Below are positions 1-10,222 of a stretch of DNA of 64,000 nt, piece by piece. The position numbers and the translations under genes are program-made. The DNA is from Metridium senile (taxonomy: Eukaryota > Cnidaria > Anthozoa > Actiniaria > Metridiidae), in contig OX459102.1 in NCBI GenBank assembly GCA_949775045.1, positions 8,827,073 through 8,891,072 of the forward strand, given 5' to 3'. The notes under the pieces are model-generated. The model worked only from the letters and a program-made list of their open reading frames with translations, was not told where the DNA came from and made no database searches. Numbering within the stretch: the stretch's first letter is position 1; each line of letters begins with the position of its first letter.

Positions 1-54
1 TTATGTTAAATATGTTGTGTTGCATAAAAATTTTGTATTTGTTAAATCAGGCTA

Positions 55-262
55 TAACTCTTCAGCTATAGCTGGTGGGGGCCCACTGTCTCTTACCCTC
101 ACACTCCACACTACATTCTGTTATTACAAGCCAACTACATTCAAACTCACATGTTGATTTTTACTGAGAATTTTCAAAGGAGAACTGGATTACATGGAAA
201 AATCCCCTTATGGCATGAGAGAGGATAACACGTTAAACAAACTCTTTTCGTTATGAACTAAA
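55..262 (-). repeat. SINE-like remnant
   Basis: This stretch resembles the body of the tRNA-derived SINE at 59590-59905: both carry a block reading roughly 'cacatgtt..attttt(a/g)ctgag', then an 'aggaaaaccgga'-like block and a 'ggcat(g/a)(a/g)gagag' block in the same order. The tRNA-like head with the A and B boxes is not recognisable here, so this is a truncated and diverged copy. It lies in sequence upstream of the first visible ALG12 exon and is presumably intronic. Nothing else was recognised in 1-460. Confidence 0.35.
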
Positions 263-462
263 GTCGAAAAAATTCTTCAACTTTTAAACCATGAAAAAAT
301 ATAATTTCTTATCAAGCTTTTGGGCATAAGCACCTATCTTCAAGAATTACAATTAACTCTCACTCTGTTCATTTGTCAAAATGCCAGCGCTCTCACTGCT
401 TTGCCACCCAAGTGTATTTTTAAAAATGATGCGTGCTGTGAGACTTTTGTATTCTTTTACAG

Positions 463-1754
463 TTACCAGTACCATCAAAAGCACAAGTCATGGTTGTCAT
501 GGGTGATAGCATCATGTACTCTAGCAAGCATTATATGCAACTTTGTGGCAACTATTTTCTTCATGTACGTATCACATGGCAACTACCCTGGTGGCCTGGC
601 CTTTAGTCGACTACATCAGCTGGTACATAAATCAGGTAAGAATGTAGTCTTATGGTGGGATACATGCCAATATTGAATTTTTCATTCATTCATTCAGTTG
701 TTTATTTATTTATTCATTTGTATATTTAATTGTTCATTCATTTGTTCATTTATTTATTGATTTGTTTATTTATTGATTTGTTTATTTGTTTATTTATTCA
801 TTTGTTTATTTATTCATTTGTTTATTTGTTTATTTATTCATTTGTTTATTTATTCATTTGTTTATTTGTTTATTTATTCATTTGTTTATTTATTCATTTG
901 TTTATTTGTTTATTTATTCATTTGTTTATTTATTTATTCATTCATTCATTTATTGGTTATCCAGAATATGTAGATGTCCATATCAGTGTTGCTGCAGCTG
1001 AGACAGGTGTATCAAGGTTTGGTGAACTGCACAACTCCTGGAGGTAATGGTTGATGATTGTATTAATATATCATCATCATCATCCTCATGTTTATAACCA
1101 ACTAGAAATTACAATTATCATCTGCATCACTTTTATCTTCATTATCATCCTTATCATAATCATTAACTTCATCACCATCATTATCATCACCACCTTCATT
1201 ATCGCCATCATCTTCACCATCATCATCATCATCATTATCACAGTGATCATGATCATCATTATCACTATCATCATCACCATCATCATGATCAACACCATCA
1301 ATTTCACCAACACCCTCATCATCACCATCACTGTCATCATCATCACCATCATCTTCACCATCATCATCATCATCACCACCATCATCACCATCACCATCAT
1401 CATCAACATCATCAACATCATCATCATTACCATCATCATCATCACCCTCATCATCACCATCATCATCACCATCATCATCTTAATCACCATAATCATAGTC
1501 ATCATCATGATAAGAATTTTCTACCTTTCCAATGCAGGTACTCCAAAAAAGAAGACCTTCAAAAGGATGACCCAGAATTGTTGCACTTTACACATCTAAT
1601 AGCAGATCCACCATGTACCACTTTCAAGAATACACATGACTTACTAGAGCAGATTCAAGGCTATGCAGGAATAGCACTGGATCACAACAATTTACCATTT
1701 ATCATCAAGATCCAGAGAGGCGCAAAGCTATGTATTTTGAAGAATAAAAGATGA
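463..1754 (+). CDS. ALG12: ALG12 alpha-1,6-mannosyltransferase, C-terminal exons (partial)
   Basis: Three exons, 463-635, 965-1043 and 1538-1754 (stop TGA 1752-1754), join in phase to give the C-terminus of ALG12. This ER multi-pass enzyme adds the eighth mannose to the dolichol-linked oligosaccharide from Dol-P-Man. The first exon carries a hydrophobic membrane segment followed by YVSHGNYPGGLAFSRLHQL. The second gives a DVHISVAAAETGVSRFGELHNSW stretch (read in two parts: AAAETGVSRF, then NSW), and the third continues RYSKKED. These match the conserved NYPGG..RLHQL, DVAAAQTGVSRF and NSWRYDKRED blocks of animal ALG12. Introns begin gtaag and gtaat and end ag; phases are 1 and 2. Earlier exons must lie to the left of the window. 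An ATG at 320 in the same frame lies in the preceding intron and is not a start. A poly(A)-like AATAAA lies near 1825. Family assignment is confident; exact left exon edge is inferred from the acceptor at 461-462. Confidence 0.9.
684..955 (+). repeat. Imperfect tetranucleotide microsatellite (TTTATTTG/TTCA) in ALG12 intron
   Basis: About 270 bp of TTTA, TTTG and TTCA tetramers, many arranged as a higher-order unit of about 24 bases (tttatttgtttatttattcattt). It runs to within about 10 bp of the acceptor of the next ALG12 exon and supplies its pyrimidine-rich tract. Long open frames here on the + strand are composed only of F, I, Y, L, C and H repeats and are not genes. Confidence 0.9.
1067..1510 (+). 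repeat. (ATC)n imperfect trinucleotide microsatellite in ALG12 intron
   Basis: A run of about 440 bp of ATC/ATT triplets with interruptions fills nearly the whole intron between the last two ALG12 exons. Open frames on both strands (poly-Ile/Thr and poly-Met/Val) are by-products of the repeat. Confidence 0.92.
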
Positions 1755-1829
1755 ACACCTTGCAGTGTGGATCCACATTTTTGCAGGTTTGGCTAAATTA
1801 TGCCAAAATGTGACATTTTTCAAATAAAA

Positions 1830-3080
1830 TTCCATGTTTTGTTTGATTATGATGATTTTTATAAAAAAAAACTTTTCCATTACTTTATAATTTGCAAGAA
1901 TTTGATCATTTCACGGAAATACTTAATTTTTGTGCTTTTTGGAATTGAAATTGAATTTGAAATAAAACTTTTGAGGCACAGTTATAACCTACTCCATTGG
2001 ACCAAAGGCAAAATGTGACAGATTTGATAAATTTATGAAACCAGGCCAAGAATCGCAATATAAATTGGCCTTTTTTAACATTTCTCACAGACTGCAAAAA
2101 TGCAAATCCACACTGCAAGGTGTTAGGACAAACAAATTATCCAATTAAATATATAATAAATTTAAAAGAGAAACTAGCGAGTAAACTAGTATAGTTAGTA
2201 TATAGTTATTTAACTTCATTATATTACCTATCATAAATAGTGTGGTTTTATTAACCTGTGAAACACTCTTTAGTGCATCACTCTTTAGTACATTGTACAC
2301 TCTAATTCCACTGTGTTCTTTTGTTGTTATTTGACTATTATACACTTTAACTATAAATAAAATATGATACTCTAAATATAGAGCAAAAACACTAAAACCA
2401 TGAAATAAAAACAAAATAGTTACTAACTAATAGTTTCTATTTAGTGACTAGCTATTTAGTCAGTATCACTCAACCAGAAACATCAAATACAAAAGGAAAC
2501 AATACCTCATTACAATTTTACTTGTCTTTTATATACTGGTAGTTACTAATAGTCGCTAAATAAGAACTATTACACACTTACAAAAAATTATTTGATTTTG
2601 TTTCATGGTTCTAGTGTTTTCGCTCTATAAGATTATCTGCTTGAAGAACAAGCTCCTTTTTTCATTAAATATACACAAAATATGAGTTATAACTTACAGC
2701 TGACAATAAAATCAGAATTGTTATCAACTAGTAATCTTTAGTTTGTGGCTATTTTTATTCTATCGAAGTAAAGTATTAGCAAAATAATAAAATTTGATTT
2801 TGTCTTTGACTTTACAAATATCAATCAAAACGGTTGTCAGTCACTACTGTCATCGTCTGTTAATTAAAAGGACTGTTTGTTAATTATAGTCAACCATCAT
2901 CGTTGATTATATTCATGGGGGCAGTGTTTAGTTTATTTAAACATCAATTAAAAAAAGGCCCTTAAAAAAAGTGAAACGCCAATTTTGCACTACTACCGCT
3001 AAAGGTTTACATTGACAAAAATTTAAGAATTGCACCCCTCCTATTTTTGCCAAAGCCAAAAAAAAACCCTGCCCCCTTGT
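1830..3080. other. Gene-free AT-rich spacer
   Basis: No coding exon was recognised. The spacer holds the ALG12 3' flank, a diverged copy of the 134-bp monomer also found at 33441-33842 (listed separately), several 'tagttactaactaatag'-like short repeats at 2415-2470 and 2525-2570, and a short fragment 'aaactagcgagtaaactagtatag' at about 2170 that matches the end of the Penelope-like repeat seen at 24150 and 16940. Confidence 0.6.
2240..2350 (-). repeat. Single diverged copy of 134-bp dispersed monomer
   Basis: Reverse complement of the unit tandemly repeated at 33441-33842. Shared blocks include 'taacctgtgaaacactctttagtg', 'ttccattgtgttctttt' (ttccactgtgttctttt here) and 'gttatttgactat'. The repeat therefore occurs both singly and in tandem within the window. 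Confidence 0.7.
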
Positions 3081-3165
3081 TTGTATGACACAAAACTCCG
3101 TCTGTTTTGGGTTTCCTGTGGTGTTCCGGACTGATAGAGAAAAGTTTTTTGCTAGGTCGACAACT

Positions 3166-4059
3166 ATGGATTTAGGCGAACAAATTCATCTTCCTGATCT
3201 AGTTCTTTTAGAAATCTTCAGTTACTTTACAGTACTAGAGTTGATTCAACGTCTTAGAGTTTGTAAGCAATGGAATATTATTGTTCAAACAGATATTCTT
3301 TGGAAGAAGTTCATTCCAAAATGGCCCGGATTCGTTCCGCCATCATCTTGTCAATCAGCTTTTCAAACTGTTGTGGATATCTGGAAGTCAAGTGCTAAAA
3401 TTGGGAACGAATTTTGGTTTCCTGATCCACTTCCAGAGCTGGTAAGATACGATAATAGACTTAGAAAGTCTGGAATTATTCATTGTACTGAACCTATTGA
3501 TACAACACTGTTTATAAGACTGAACTCCTGCTACGAATTCACTACGAAAGATTATGGCCCAAAGTATAAGAAAATACATGGCCCTTGCATTGATATTTTA
3601 ACACATTTCTATCCCGACCAACCGTACTGGGGTGCACTCGATTCGCCTTCAGTGGACACCGCCATGGTTCTTGCAAGGAGCTATACATGTAAAAAAGCGA
3701 TGGATGAGATATTACAAGTTTTCGAACCAGGCAACTTCTTTCGTGCAAATTGTATATCCCGGTCTTTTTTCCCCCGTGATGTCGATAATAATGGTGATAT
3801 TACTAATGTACCATCCGATGAGGATGACAACGAGGTGGATGACGACGATCTTGGTGATATTAGTAGTTGGACAAACAAGTGCAATCAACGGCTACCTCTT
3901 CATTTATATCGTCAGATCAAAGCCCTTTTCGCAGATGGCAGTGAACGATTTGTCAAATACTTTGTAGTTCACCCTGAATATACGTTCTCTACTACTGCTG
4001 GCGGTTTTGAGGTATTGATAAGTGACAGTGCAGTGCTTTATATGTCCCATTATAGGTAG
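3166..4059 (+). CDS. F-box protein (copy 1)
   Basis: Intronless frame of 297 residues from the ATG at 3166. Residues 10-50 are an F-box: LPDLVLLEIFSYFTVLELI, then RLRVCKQWN and ILWKKFIPKWPG, the classic L-P..L...I..YL pattern with the W.....LW segment. F-box domains bind Skp1 and place the protein in an SCF ubiquitin ligase, with the rest choosing the substrate. The C-terminal part has an acidic linker (SDEDDNEVDDDDLGD) and a conserved tail ending GFEVLISDSAVLY; I recognise no named substrate domain. An in-frame ATG at 3085 would add 27 residues, but the two paralogues at 6056 and 9145 align from MDLG, so 3166 is preferred. It is clearly diverged from those paralogues. Intact with no internal stops, so probably functional or recently so. 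Confidence 0.75.
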   Translation: MDLGEQIHLPDLVLLEIFSYFTVLELIQRLRVCKQWNIIVQTDILWKKFIPKWPGFVPPSSCQSAFQTVVDIWKSSAKIGNEFWFPDPLPELVRYDNRLRKSGIIHCTEPIDTTLFIRLNSCYEFTTKDYGPKYKKIHGPCIDILTHFYPDQPYWGALDSPSVDTAMVLARSYTCKKAMDEILQVFEPGNFFRANCISRSFFPRDVDNNGDITNVPSDEDDNEVDDDDLGDISSWTNKCNQRLPLHLYRQIKALFADGSERFVKYFVVHPEYTFSTTAGGFEVLISDSAVLYMSHYR

Positions 4060-4199
4060 CCAGTGTACTTCTGTTCCCTACCCCTCCCCTCCTACTATAC
4101 CTCATATCCTCGAAAACTCAGCAAGGTTGTACATGAACTCCTGATGATGTGACCTTCGTGAAACACTTTTATATTTAACAGATATCCACTCAATTTGGT

Positions 4200-4380
4200 T
4201 GAGAGTTAAAAATAATCGAAAATAACTCACAGGTAGCCCTAGCCTGATTTTCAGAGCGGGCCTGGGTCCTACGCAATCGCTTTCTCAGGCCCGCTCTGCA
4301 GGCGTCCGATTTTCTCCCCAAAACACGATAGAACGCCTGTTTTGCGGGCTAGCCCACTCTGAAAATCAGGATATATGGGT
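4200..4380. repeat. Inverted-repeat MITE (CCTGATTTTCAGAG ends)
   Basis: The left end 'agcctgattttcagagcgggcctg' is answered on the right by 'agcccactctgaaaatcagg', with internal 'aggcccgctctgcaggcg' and 'cgcctgttttgcgggct' hairpins. The same internal motif (cgcctgctctgcaggct) occurs at 53510-53695. It looks like a small non-autonomous DNA element; no transposase is present. It lies just 3' of F-box copy 1. Confidence 0.6.
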
Positions 4381-4830
4381 ACTTTTGAACTTTCGATTGT
4401 TTCCTTATAATTTAATAAAATTCAACAAAACTCGACTGCTGATAATCCTCTGAGTTAATTTCCTTGCAAAGTAACTTCACCTGGACGATATCGGCTGAAA
4501 TTAACTCGAGTTAAAGTGCATATGAAGCGAAAATCATTTGGCCTTTTTTCGAAAGTTCAATGTTTAAAATGTGTGATCTGAAAATTTAAAACGATTTGGT
4601 TCTATATTGAGGGAGTTATAAGCTTTTGAATATGCCAAAATGCTCAACTAAAAGCTAAGTGGTCTTTGAATCACGCGGCCAAACGGTCACGTGACCGGGC
4701 TTGCGACGTCACACTGGTTGCAAAGCAGTCAAACGTCAAAATGACGGGCTGTCACCTCTGCGAAGAGGTGGAAGAATTGCGTTGCTGGTGCGCCAAATAA
4801 GCAGAGCTGTACCAACACAACATTCACACC

Positions 4831-4986
4831 TGGTAGTAAACACCCGCATATTATAAGAACACACGATTTTCGGTTCAAGCTGATTTTTTCTTATATATTG
4901 TTGTTATGTAACTTATATGGAACTTGGCCAAATTTCAGCATGGTGTTCTTAATCCATTTGTTCTTACATGCGGGTGTTTACTGTAT
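4831..4986. repeat. MITE with GTAAACACCCGCAT inverted ends
   Basis: The left end 'agtaaacacccgcatattataagaaca' and right end 'gttcttacatgcgggtgtttact' are near-perfect inverted repeats around about 100 bp of AT-rich interior. No coding capacity. The spacer 4400-4830 on its left shows no gene. Confidence 0.65.
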
Positions 4987-5018
4987 CGAATAGGTTAATG
5001 ACTGTGACGCAGAACAAG

Positions 5019-5263
5019 CCCGGGGGGGGGGGGGGGGGGGGTTCTCTCTTTATCCAAGTGGTAGAGGTGATCGATCGGCGTACCTTTTAGGGTTAAAATA
5101 TTTCCAGTGCGTACTTTTTAGGGTCCATTTAGAGATTTGGCTCAAAAATCAGTTCTAAGGGTCGTTTTTACTCTGCTTTATTTGTATCTGAGCGTACCTT
5201 TTAGGGGTCATTTTCAAAATCTCCGCCGATCACCCCTACCACTTGGACAAAGGGAACCCCGGG
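5019..5263. mobile_element. hAT-like MITE with 8-bp target duplication AGAACAAG
   Basis: Inverted ends CCCGGGG...(tttatccaagtggta) and (taccacttggacaaag)...CCCCGGG enclose about 245 bp. The 8-bp flank AGAACAAG is repeated at 5011-5018 and 5264-5271, as expected for hAT-type target duplication. The interior repeats 'gcgtaccttttaggg' three times. A poly-G run extends the left end. A second copy at about 8094-8330 has a similar right end but lacks the left end and left target duplication, because it sits at the junction of the F-box tandem duplication. Confidence 0.7.
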
Positions 5264-5264
5264 A

Positions 5265-6055
5265 GAACAAGGCTTCGTTACCTCAAACATAACAGTATTC
5301 AGAAAAAGACAATTATACTCGTCGTTTACATTTCTAACTATCTATATAGAGTGTTGAATTTAATAATGACCAGTGTTTAGTATTATGATAAATACAACTA
5401 AGTACACGCAAATGCCTGGTCCTACGTCACAGTCACGTGAAAATCCTTAAAACTTAAAGACGCATCGATCAAATCAAGAAATATTTCACTATTCAACTAT
5501 CCACTTCATGTAGAATCGATACAGAAAGTATTGTATTAGGAGCGAGGTCCACTTAAACAAATAGTCCACTTCATAGTTCCTTGCGCTATCTTGAAAGGTA
5601 GCCGGGCCTTTGCATCGAAGTGAGGCGAACGTTGAGCTTGCATAGTCTCAAGGAGCACAGGGATCCCGAAACTAATAACGGCTGCTAAGGAGACTAAGCT
5701 TGCAATGATAGAGACATTTTAAGCACTATTGAGGGACAATTATTCACGTATCTCTATCATTGCAAGCTCAACTTTCGTCTCGCTTCACAGGCAACAAACA
5801 TTTACAAGTAAAATAAGACATTCATATGACTAAAGTGCAATTAAATCCTTTGACAAATTATTACTGAAAATTTATTTATGAAGTATTCTTTATACAATGT
5901 ATTCGGTAATAATGATTATTACATAACTACGTACTACATATCTTTTTTTCCCGGCCCTAAAAAAGCATTTGGAGGTGTGAAATTTAACAGCTAATGTGTC
6001 GATAAACCACAGGAACCCAGGGCGTAAAATTGATTTAGTAAGGAATATTTTTCCC
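5265..6055. other. F-box 3' flank with dispersed repeat, no gene
   Basis: No coding sequence recognised. Bases 5570-5645 ('gcgctatcttgaaaggtagccgggcctttgcatcg') recur at 8650-8725 through the duplication and inverted at about 21390-21475, so this is a dispersed element. A short hairpin with arms 'aagcttgcaatgatagaga' and 'tctctatcattgcaagct' lies at 5695-5772. AATAAA-like sequence on the - strand near 5870 may serve the F-box gene. Confidence 0.55.
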
Positions 6056-6946
6056 TTACTTAAAATCGAATGGATTGCAGTTCTTTATATCATATGTAAA
6101 ATAAAAAACTGCAGTGTCACTTATCAATACACGAAATCCAGTCTTTAGCCAACTCCAACCAGGGTCGGCAGCATAATAATCGACAAACTTATCATTGCCA
6201 TCTGCGAAAAGGGCTTTAATTTGATTGTATAAATGAAGAGGTAGCCGTTTGTTGCACTGGTTTGTCCAACTACTAATATCACCAAGATCGTCGTCATCCA
6301 CCTCGTTGTCATTCTCGTCGGATGATACATTAGTGATATCACCATTATCATCTACACCGTGACCTTTCAAAACTCGACATTTCAAACAAAAGTCGTATGG
6401 TTCTAAAGCTTCTAGTATCATCCACATCGCTTCTTGGCGTGTCTTGTATTGAGGTCTTGACAAAAAATCTTTAAATGAAGATTTCATAAATGGACGGCAT
6501 TTTCTTACGGAACTGAAATGTTTTAAAATGTTAATCCTTTCGTCCTTCGTTGCACACCCTTTCGTAAATTCATAGCAAGGATTCAGTCTCTTAAACATGG
6601 CTACACTTGTAGGTTCCTGTGAGTCAATATATTCTATCGCACCTGTTCTGAGTCGACGTTCGTATCTAGCCAGTTCTGGAAGAGGATCGGGAAGCCAAAA
6701 TTCACTTCCAATTCGAACCAACTTGGTCCAGATATCTGCAACAGTTTGAAAAGCTGATTGACAAGATGATAGCGGAACGAATCCGGGCAATTTTGGAATG
6801 AACTTCTTCCAAAGAATATCTGATTGACCAACATTATTCCATTGCTTACAAACTCGAAGACACTGAATCAGCTCTGGTACTGTAAAATAACTGAAGATTT
6901 TAAAAATAACTAGATCGGGAAGAAAGGTTTCTTGACCTAGGTCCAT
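6056..6946 (-). CDS. F-box protein (copy 2, in duplication unit A)
   Basis: Intronless 296-residue frame. F-box near residues 9-50 (LPDLVIFKIFSYFTVPELI, VCKQWN, ILWKKFIPKLPG), then a basic/hydrophobic middle, an acidic stretch (SSDENDNEVDDDDLGD) and the family tail GFRVLISDTAVFYFTYDI. The F-box is expected to bind Skp1 in an SCF ubiquitin ligase; the substrate-binding part is not a domain I recognise. The start at 6946 (MDLG) is preferred over an upstream in-frame ATG at 6982 because a TATAAA at 7000-7005 would place transcription start near 6975, downstream of that ATG. It differs from copy 3 by a two-residue insertion (SQ before EPTS) and a few substitutions, so both are very young duplicates. 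Confidence 0.8.
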   Translation of the reverse strand: MDLGQETFLPDLVIFKIFSYFTVPELIQCLRVCKQWNNVGQSDILWKKFIPKLPGFVPLSSCQSAFQTVADIWTKLVRIGSEFWLPDPLPELARYERRLRTGAIEYIDSQEPTSVAMFKRLNPCYEFTKGCATKDERINILKHFSSVRKCRPFMKSSFKDFLSRPQYKTRQEAMWMILEALEPYDFCLKCRVLKGHGVDDNGDITNVSSDENDNEVDDDDLGDISSWTNQCNKRLPLHLYNQIKALFADGNDKFVDYYAADPGWSWLKTGFRVLISDTAVFYFTYDIKNCNPFDFK

Positions 6947-6998
6947 AGCGGCGATTGTAGAATGATGCAGTGTTTGATGCATATATCATCTGATGCAT

Positions 6999-7008
6999 GT
7001 TTATATAG
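6999..7008 (-). promoter_or_regulatory. TATA box of F-box copy 2
   Basis: On the - strand the sequence reads cactatataaaca, about 60 bp before the chosen ATG at 6946. The spacing predicts initiation near 6975 and a 5' leader of about 30 nt. The identical box serves the duplicate gene at 10082-10091. Inference from position and sequence only. Confidence 0.5.
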
Positions 7009-7139
7009 TGAGTCTAGTTTCCCTCCGTTGGGAATTGCAGCCTTTTGTATAGTCAGGCAATTAATCCTTGTTCAAATGTCGCATCTCACATGTGCCGAAT
7101 CTAATGCAAATGAATTCAAACAATAAATTCAAACAATAA

Positions 7140-7300
7140 TTCTCAATTTTACTCCGACGAATGAATGGCTAAAGCTCGAAACGACAGTAAAGTCAACATT
7201 TTTTACGGTGTTACAAATTTCATTACATTACCTATCGTTTATATCAAACACCGCCGCAGCCTATACTATAGTTTACTCGCGAGTTTCCATTTATAATTCA
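7140..7300 (+). mobile_element. Penelope-like repeat fragment with hammerhead-like motif
   Basis: Contains TTTACT / CCGACGAA...GGCTAAAGCTC / GAAAC / AGTAAA at 7148-7191, followed by 'tttttacggtgttacaaatttcatta' and 'caaacaccgccgcagcctatac'. The same order occurs at 16728-16960 and, inverted, at 24150-24292. This arrangement is known from Penelope-like elements, whose terminal repeats carry hammerhead ribozymes. The copy here reads GAAACGAC where the cleavable form would read GAAACGTC, so it is probably inactive. No reverse transcriptase frame remains. Confidence 0.5.
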
Positions 7301-7361
7301 AACAATAGACACATGTGAGATGCGACGTTTGATCTTCCCTACGGAGCGAAACTGAGGCCAC

Positions 7362-7622
7362 GTCTACACGAATCCGATCCGGCTGAAACCGCATAGAAAT
7401 ATTTGCGTCCACACGAATCCGCGTATCCGGAGGATTCAAGTAAAAGTATGCGGTTTCGGTGACCGGATTCACTGGATTCGTGTGGACGATTAGATGGGAA
7501 GACTCGTATTGCGTGACGATACAAAGGAGCGGCTGCATAGGAGGCTAGTGGACAAAAGGCTGATTCGCATCAAAAAGTATGCGGTTTCAAAAGTATCAGG
7601 ATCCGTGCTGAGCCGGGGTCTC
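7362..7622 (+). mobile_element. MITE with GGCC(A/T)CGTCTACACGAATCCG ends
   Basis: The element begins 'gaggccacgtctacacgaatccg' and ends in a decayed 'ggatccgtgctgagccggggtc'. Related copies at 10445-10705, 62728-62930 and 63562-63765 have the same internal 'gctgaaaccgcatagaaatatttgcgt' and 'atgcggtttc' blocks. Long - strand open frames across it are chance reading of the repeat. Confidence 0.7.
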
Positions 7623-9144
7623 ACATGTGCCGAATCTAAAGCAAATGAATTCAAACAATAGACACATGTGAGCTGGGTGCGACGTTTGATCTTCCCTACG
7701 GAGCGAAACTGGACCGGCTAAGTATGCATGACCAGTGCCAGGATGCTTTGCCTACCGGCTTTCTGTGATTAAATAATTAGTGCCAATTGTTCTAGAAAGT
7801 ATTCTCAAGAAGGAATAAAAATCTGAACACGAAAGAAAACTCTTTAAGCATTTACTGGTAGTAAAATGACGCTATCGTGTGGCCTATTCCAAACAAAAGG
7901 TTCTGCTCGTTTGTATAGATTCGGCATATGTGAGATGCGACGTTTGTTCTAGGCCTAATTGACAATACAAAAGACTGCAATTCACAACGGAGGGAAACTA
8001 GGGAAACTAGCACATGGGCAAATTGTAATGCGCATGCGTGTGTTTTGGTTGTAAAAATCATTTGTACGTCGAATGAGAGAAATTTATGCTTGGTCTCTTT
8101 ATCCAAGTGGTAGGGGTGATCGATCGGCGTACCTTTTAGGGTTAAAATATTTCCAGTGCGTACCTTTTAGGGTCCATTTACAGATTTGGCTCAAAAATCA
8201 GTTCTAAGGGTCGTTTTTACTCTGCTTTATTTGTATCTGAGCGTACCTTTTAGGGGTCATTTTCAAAATCTCTGGCGATCACCCCTACCACTTGGACAAA
8301 GGGAGTACCCCCCCTCCCCCCCTCCCCCCCCGGGACAACAAGGCTTCGTTACCTCAAACATAACAGTATTCAGAAAAAGACAATTATACTCGTCGTTTAC
8401 ATTTCTAACTATCTATATATAGTGTTGAATTTAAATTTGATTTGTAATAATGACCAGTGTTTAGTATTATGATAAATACAACTAAGTACACGCAAATGCC
8501 TGGTCCTACGTCACAGTCACGTGAAAATCCTTATAACTTAAAGACGCATCGATCAAATCAAGAAATATTTCACTATTCAACTATCCACTTCATGTAGAAT
8601 CGATACAGAAAGTATTGTATTAGGGCGAGGTTCACTTAAACAAATAGTCCACTTCATAGTTACTTGCGCTATCTTGAAAGGTATCCGGGCCTTTGCATCG
8701 AAGTGAGGCGAACGTTGCATTGAGCTTGCATAGTCTCAAGGAACACAGGGATCCCGAAACTAATAACGGCTGCTAAGGAGACTAAGCTTGCAATGATAGA
8801 GACATTTTAAGTACTATTGAGGGACAATTATTCACGCATCTCTATCATTGCAAGATCAACTTTCGTCTCGCTTCACAGGCAACAAACATTTACAAGTAAA
8901 ATAAGACATTCACATGGCTAAAGTGCAATTAAATCCTTTGACAAATTATTACTGAAAATTTATTTATAAAGTATTCTTTATACAATGTATTCGGTAATAA
9001 TGATTATTACATAACTACGTACTACATATCTTTTTTTCCCGGCCCTAAAAAAGCATTTGGAGGTGTGAAATTTAACAGCTAATGTGTCGATAAACCACAG
9101 GAAACCCAGGGCGTAAAATTGATTTAGTAAGGAATATTTTTCCC

Positions 9145-10029
9145 TTACTTAAAATCGAATGGATTGCAGTTCTTTATATCATATGTAAAATAAAAAACTG
9201 CAGTGTCACTTATCAATACACGAAATCCAGTCTTTAGCCAACTCCAACCAGGGTCGGCAGCATAATAATCGACAAACTTATCATTGCCATCTGCGAAAAG
9301 GGCTTTAATTTGATTGTATAAATGAAGAGGTAGCCGTTTGTTGCACTGGTTTGTCCAACTACTAATATCACCAAGATCGTCGTCATCCACCTCGTTGTCA
9401 TTCTCGTCGGGTGATACATTAGTGATATCACCATTATCATCAACACCGTGACCTTTCAAAACTCGACATTTCAAACAAAAGTCGTATGGTTCTAAAGCTT
9501 CTAGTATCATATCCATCGCTTCTTGGCGTGTCATGTATCGAGGTCTTGACAAAAAATCTTTAAATGAAGATTTCATAAATGGACGGCATTTTCTTACGGA
9601 ACTGAAATGTTTTAAAATGTTAATCCTTTCGTCCTTCGTTGCACACCCTTTCGTAAATTCATAGCAAGGATTCAGTCTCTTAAACATGGCTACACTTGTA
9701 GGTTCATCAATATATTCTATCGCACCTGTTCTGAGTCGACGTTCGTATCTAGCCAGTTCTGGAAGAGGATCGGGAAGCCAAAATTCACTTCCAATTCGAA
9801 CCAACTTGGTCCAGATATCTGCAACAGTTTGAAAAGCTGATTGACAAGATGATAGCGGAACGAATCCGGGCAATTTTGGAATGAACTTCTTCCAAAGAAT
9901 ATCTGATTGACCAACATTATTCCATTGCTTACAAACTCGAAGACACTGAATCAGCTCTGGTACTGTAAAATAACTGAAGATTTTAAAAATAACTAGATCG
10001 GGAAGAAAGGTTTCTTGACCTAGGTCCAT
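9145..10029 (-). CDS. F-box protein (copy 3, in duplication unit B)
   Basis: Intronless 294-residue frame, nearly identical to copy 2 at 6056-6946. The F-box, acidic linker (SPDENDNEVDDDDLGD) and tail GFRVLISDTAVFY are all retained and open. Differences from copy 2 are few: loss of two residues before EPTS, RYM for QYK, MDM for MWM, and SPD for SSD. Start chosen at 10029 (MDLG) for the same reason as copy 2, with its TATA box at 10082-10091. Predicted Skp1-binding substrate adaptor; substrate unknown. Both duplicates keep open frames, so neither is visibly decaying. Confidence 0.8.
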   Translation of the reverse strand: MDLGQETFLPDLVIFKIFSYFTVPELIQCLRVCKQWNNVGQSDILWKKFIPKLPGFVPLSSCQSAFQTVADIWTKLVRIGSEFWLPDPLPELARYERRLRTGAIEYIDEPTSVAMFKRLNPCYEFTKGCATKDERINILKHFSSVRKCRPFMKSSFKDFLSRPRYMTRQEAMDMILEALEPYDFCLKCRVLKGHGVDDNGDITNVSPDENDNEVDDDDLGDISSWTNQCNKRLPLHLYNQIKALFADGNDKFVDYYAADPGWSWLKTGFRVLISDTAVFYFTYDIKNCNPFDFK

Positions 10030-10081
10030 AGCGGCGATTGTAGAATGATGCAGTGTTTGATGCATATATCATCTGATGCAT

Positions 10082-10091
10082 GTTTATATAG
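10082..10091 (-). promoter_or_regulatory. TATA box of F-box copy 3
   Basis: Duplicate of the box at 6999-7008, reading tatataaa on the - strand. Confidence 0.45.
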
Positions 10092-10222
10092 TGAGTCTAG
10101 TTTCCCTCCGTTGGGAATTGCAGCCTTTTGTATAGTCAGGCAATTAATCCTTGTTCAAATGTCGCATCTCACATGTGCCGAATCTAATGCAAATGAATTC
10201 AAACAATAAATTCAAACAATAA

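Larger units (their letters stand above)
5043..8084. repeat. Tandem segmental duplication carrying an F-box gene, unit A
   Basis: Unit A is repeated almost base for base by unit B at 8092-11164. The offset is 3049 bp near the left edge, 3089 bp in the F-box gene and 3083 bp at the right, so only a few small indels separate them. The unit holds an F-box gene, its TATA promoter, a Penelope-like fragment and a GGCCTCGTCTACACG MITE. The left edge lies inside the left end of the 5019-5263 MITE; the right edge is marked by 'tacgtcgaatgagagaa'. Confidence 0.92.

Noticed and set aside
320..462. Start of an ALG12-like gene at the ATG at 320
   Set aside because: ALG12 homology begins only after the acceptor at 461-462; the stretch before it is intron-like and the protein needs many upstream exons.
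3632..3967. Alternative-frame ORFs inside the F-box genes
   Set aside because: Shadows of the F-box reading frame, without independent support.
7266..7538. 90-residue - strand frame repeated at 10349-10621 and similar at 63440-63679 and 62736-62939
   Set aside because: All lie across the GGCCTCGTCTACACG MITE; frames recur because the repeat recurs.
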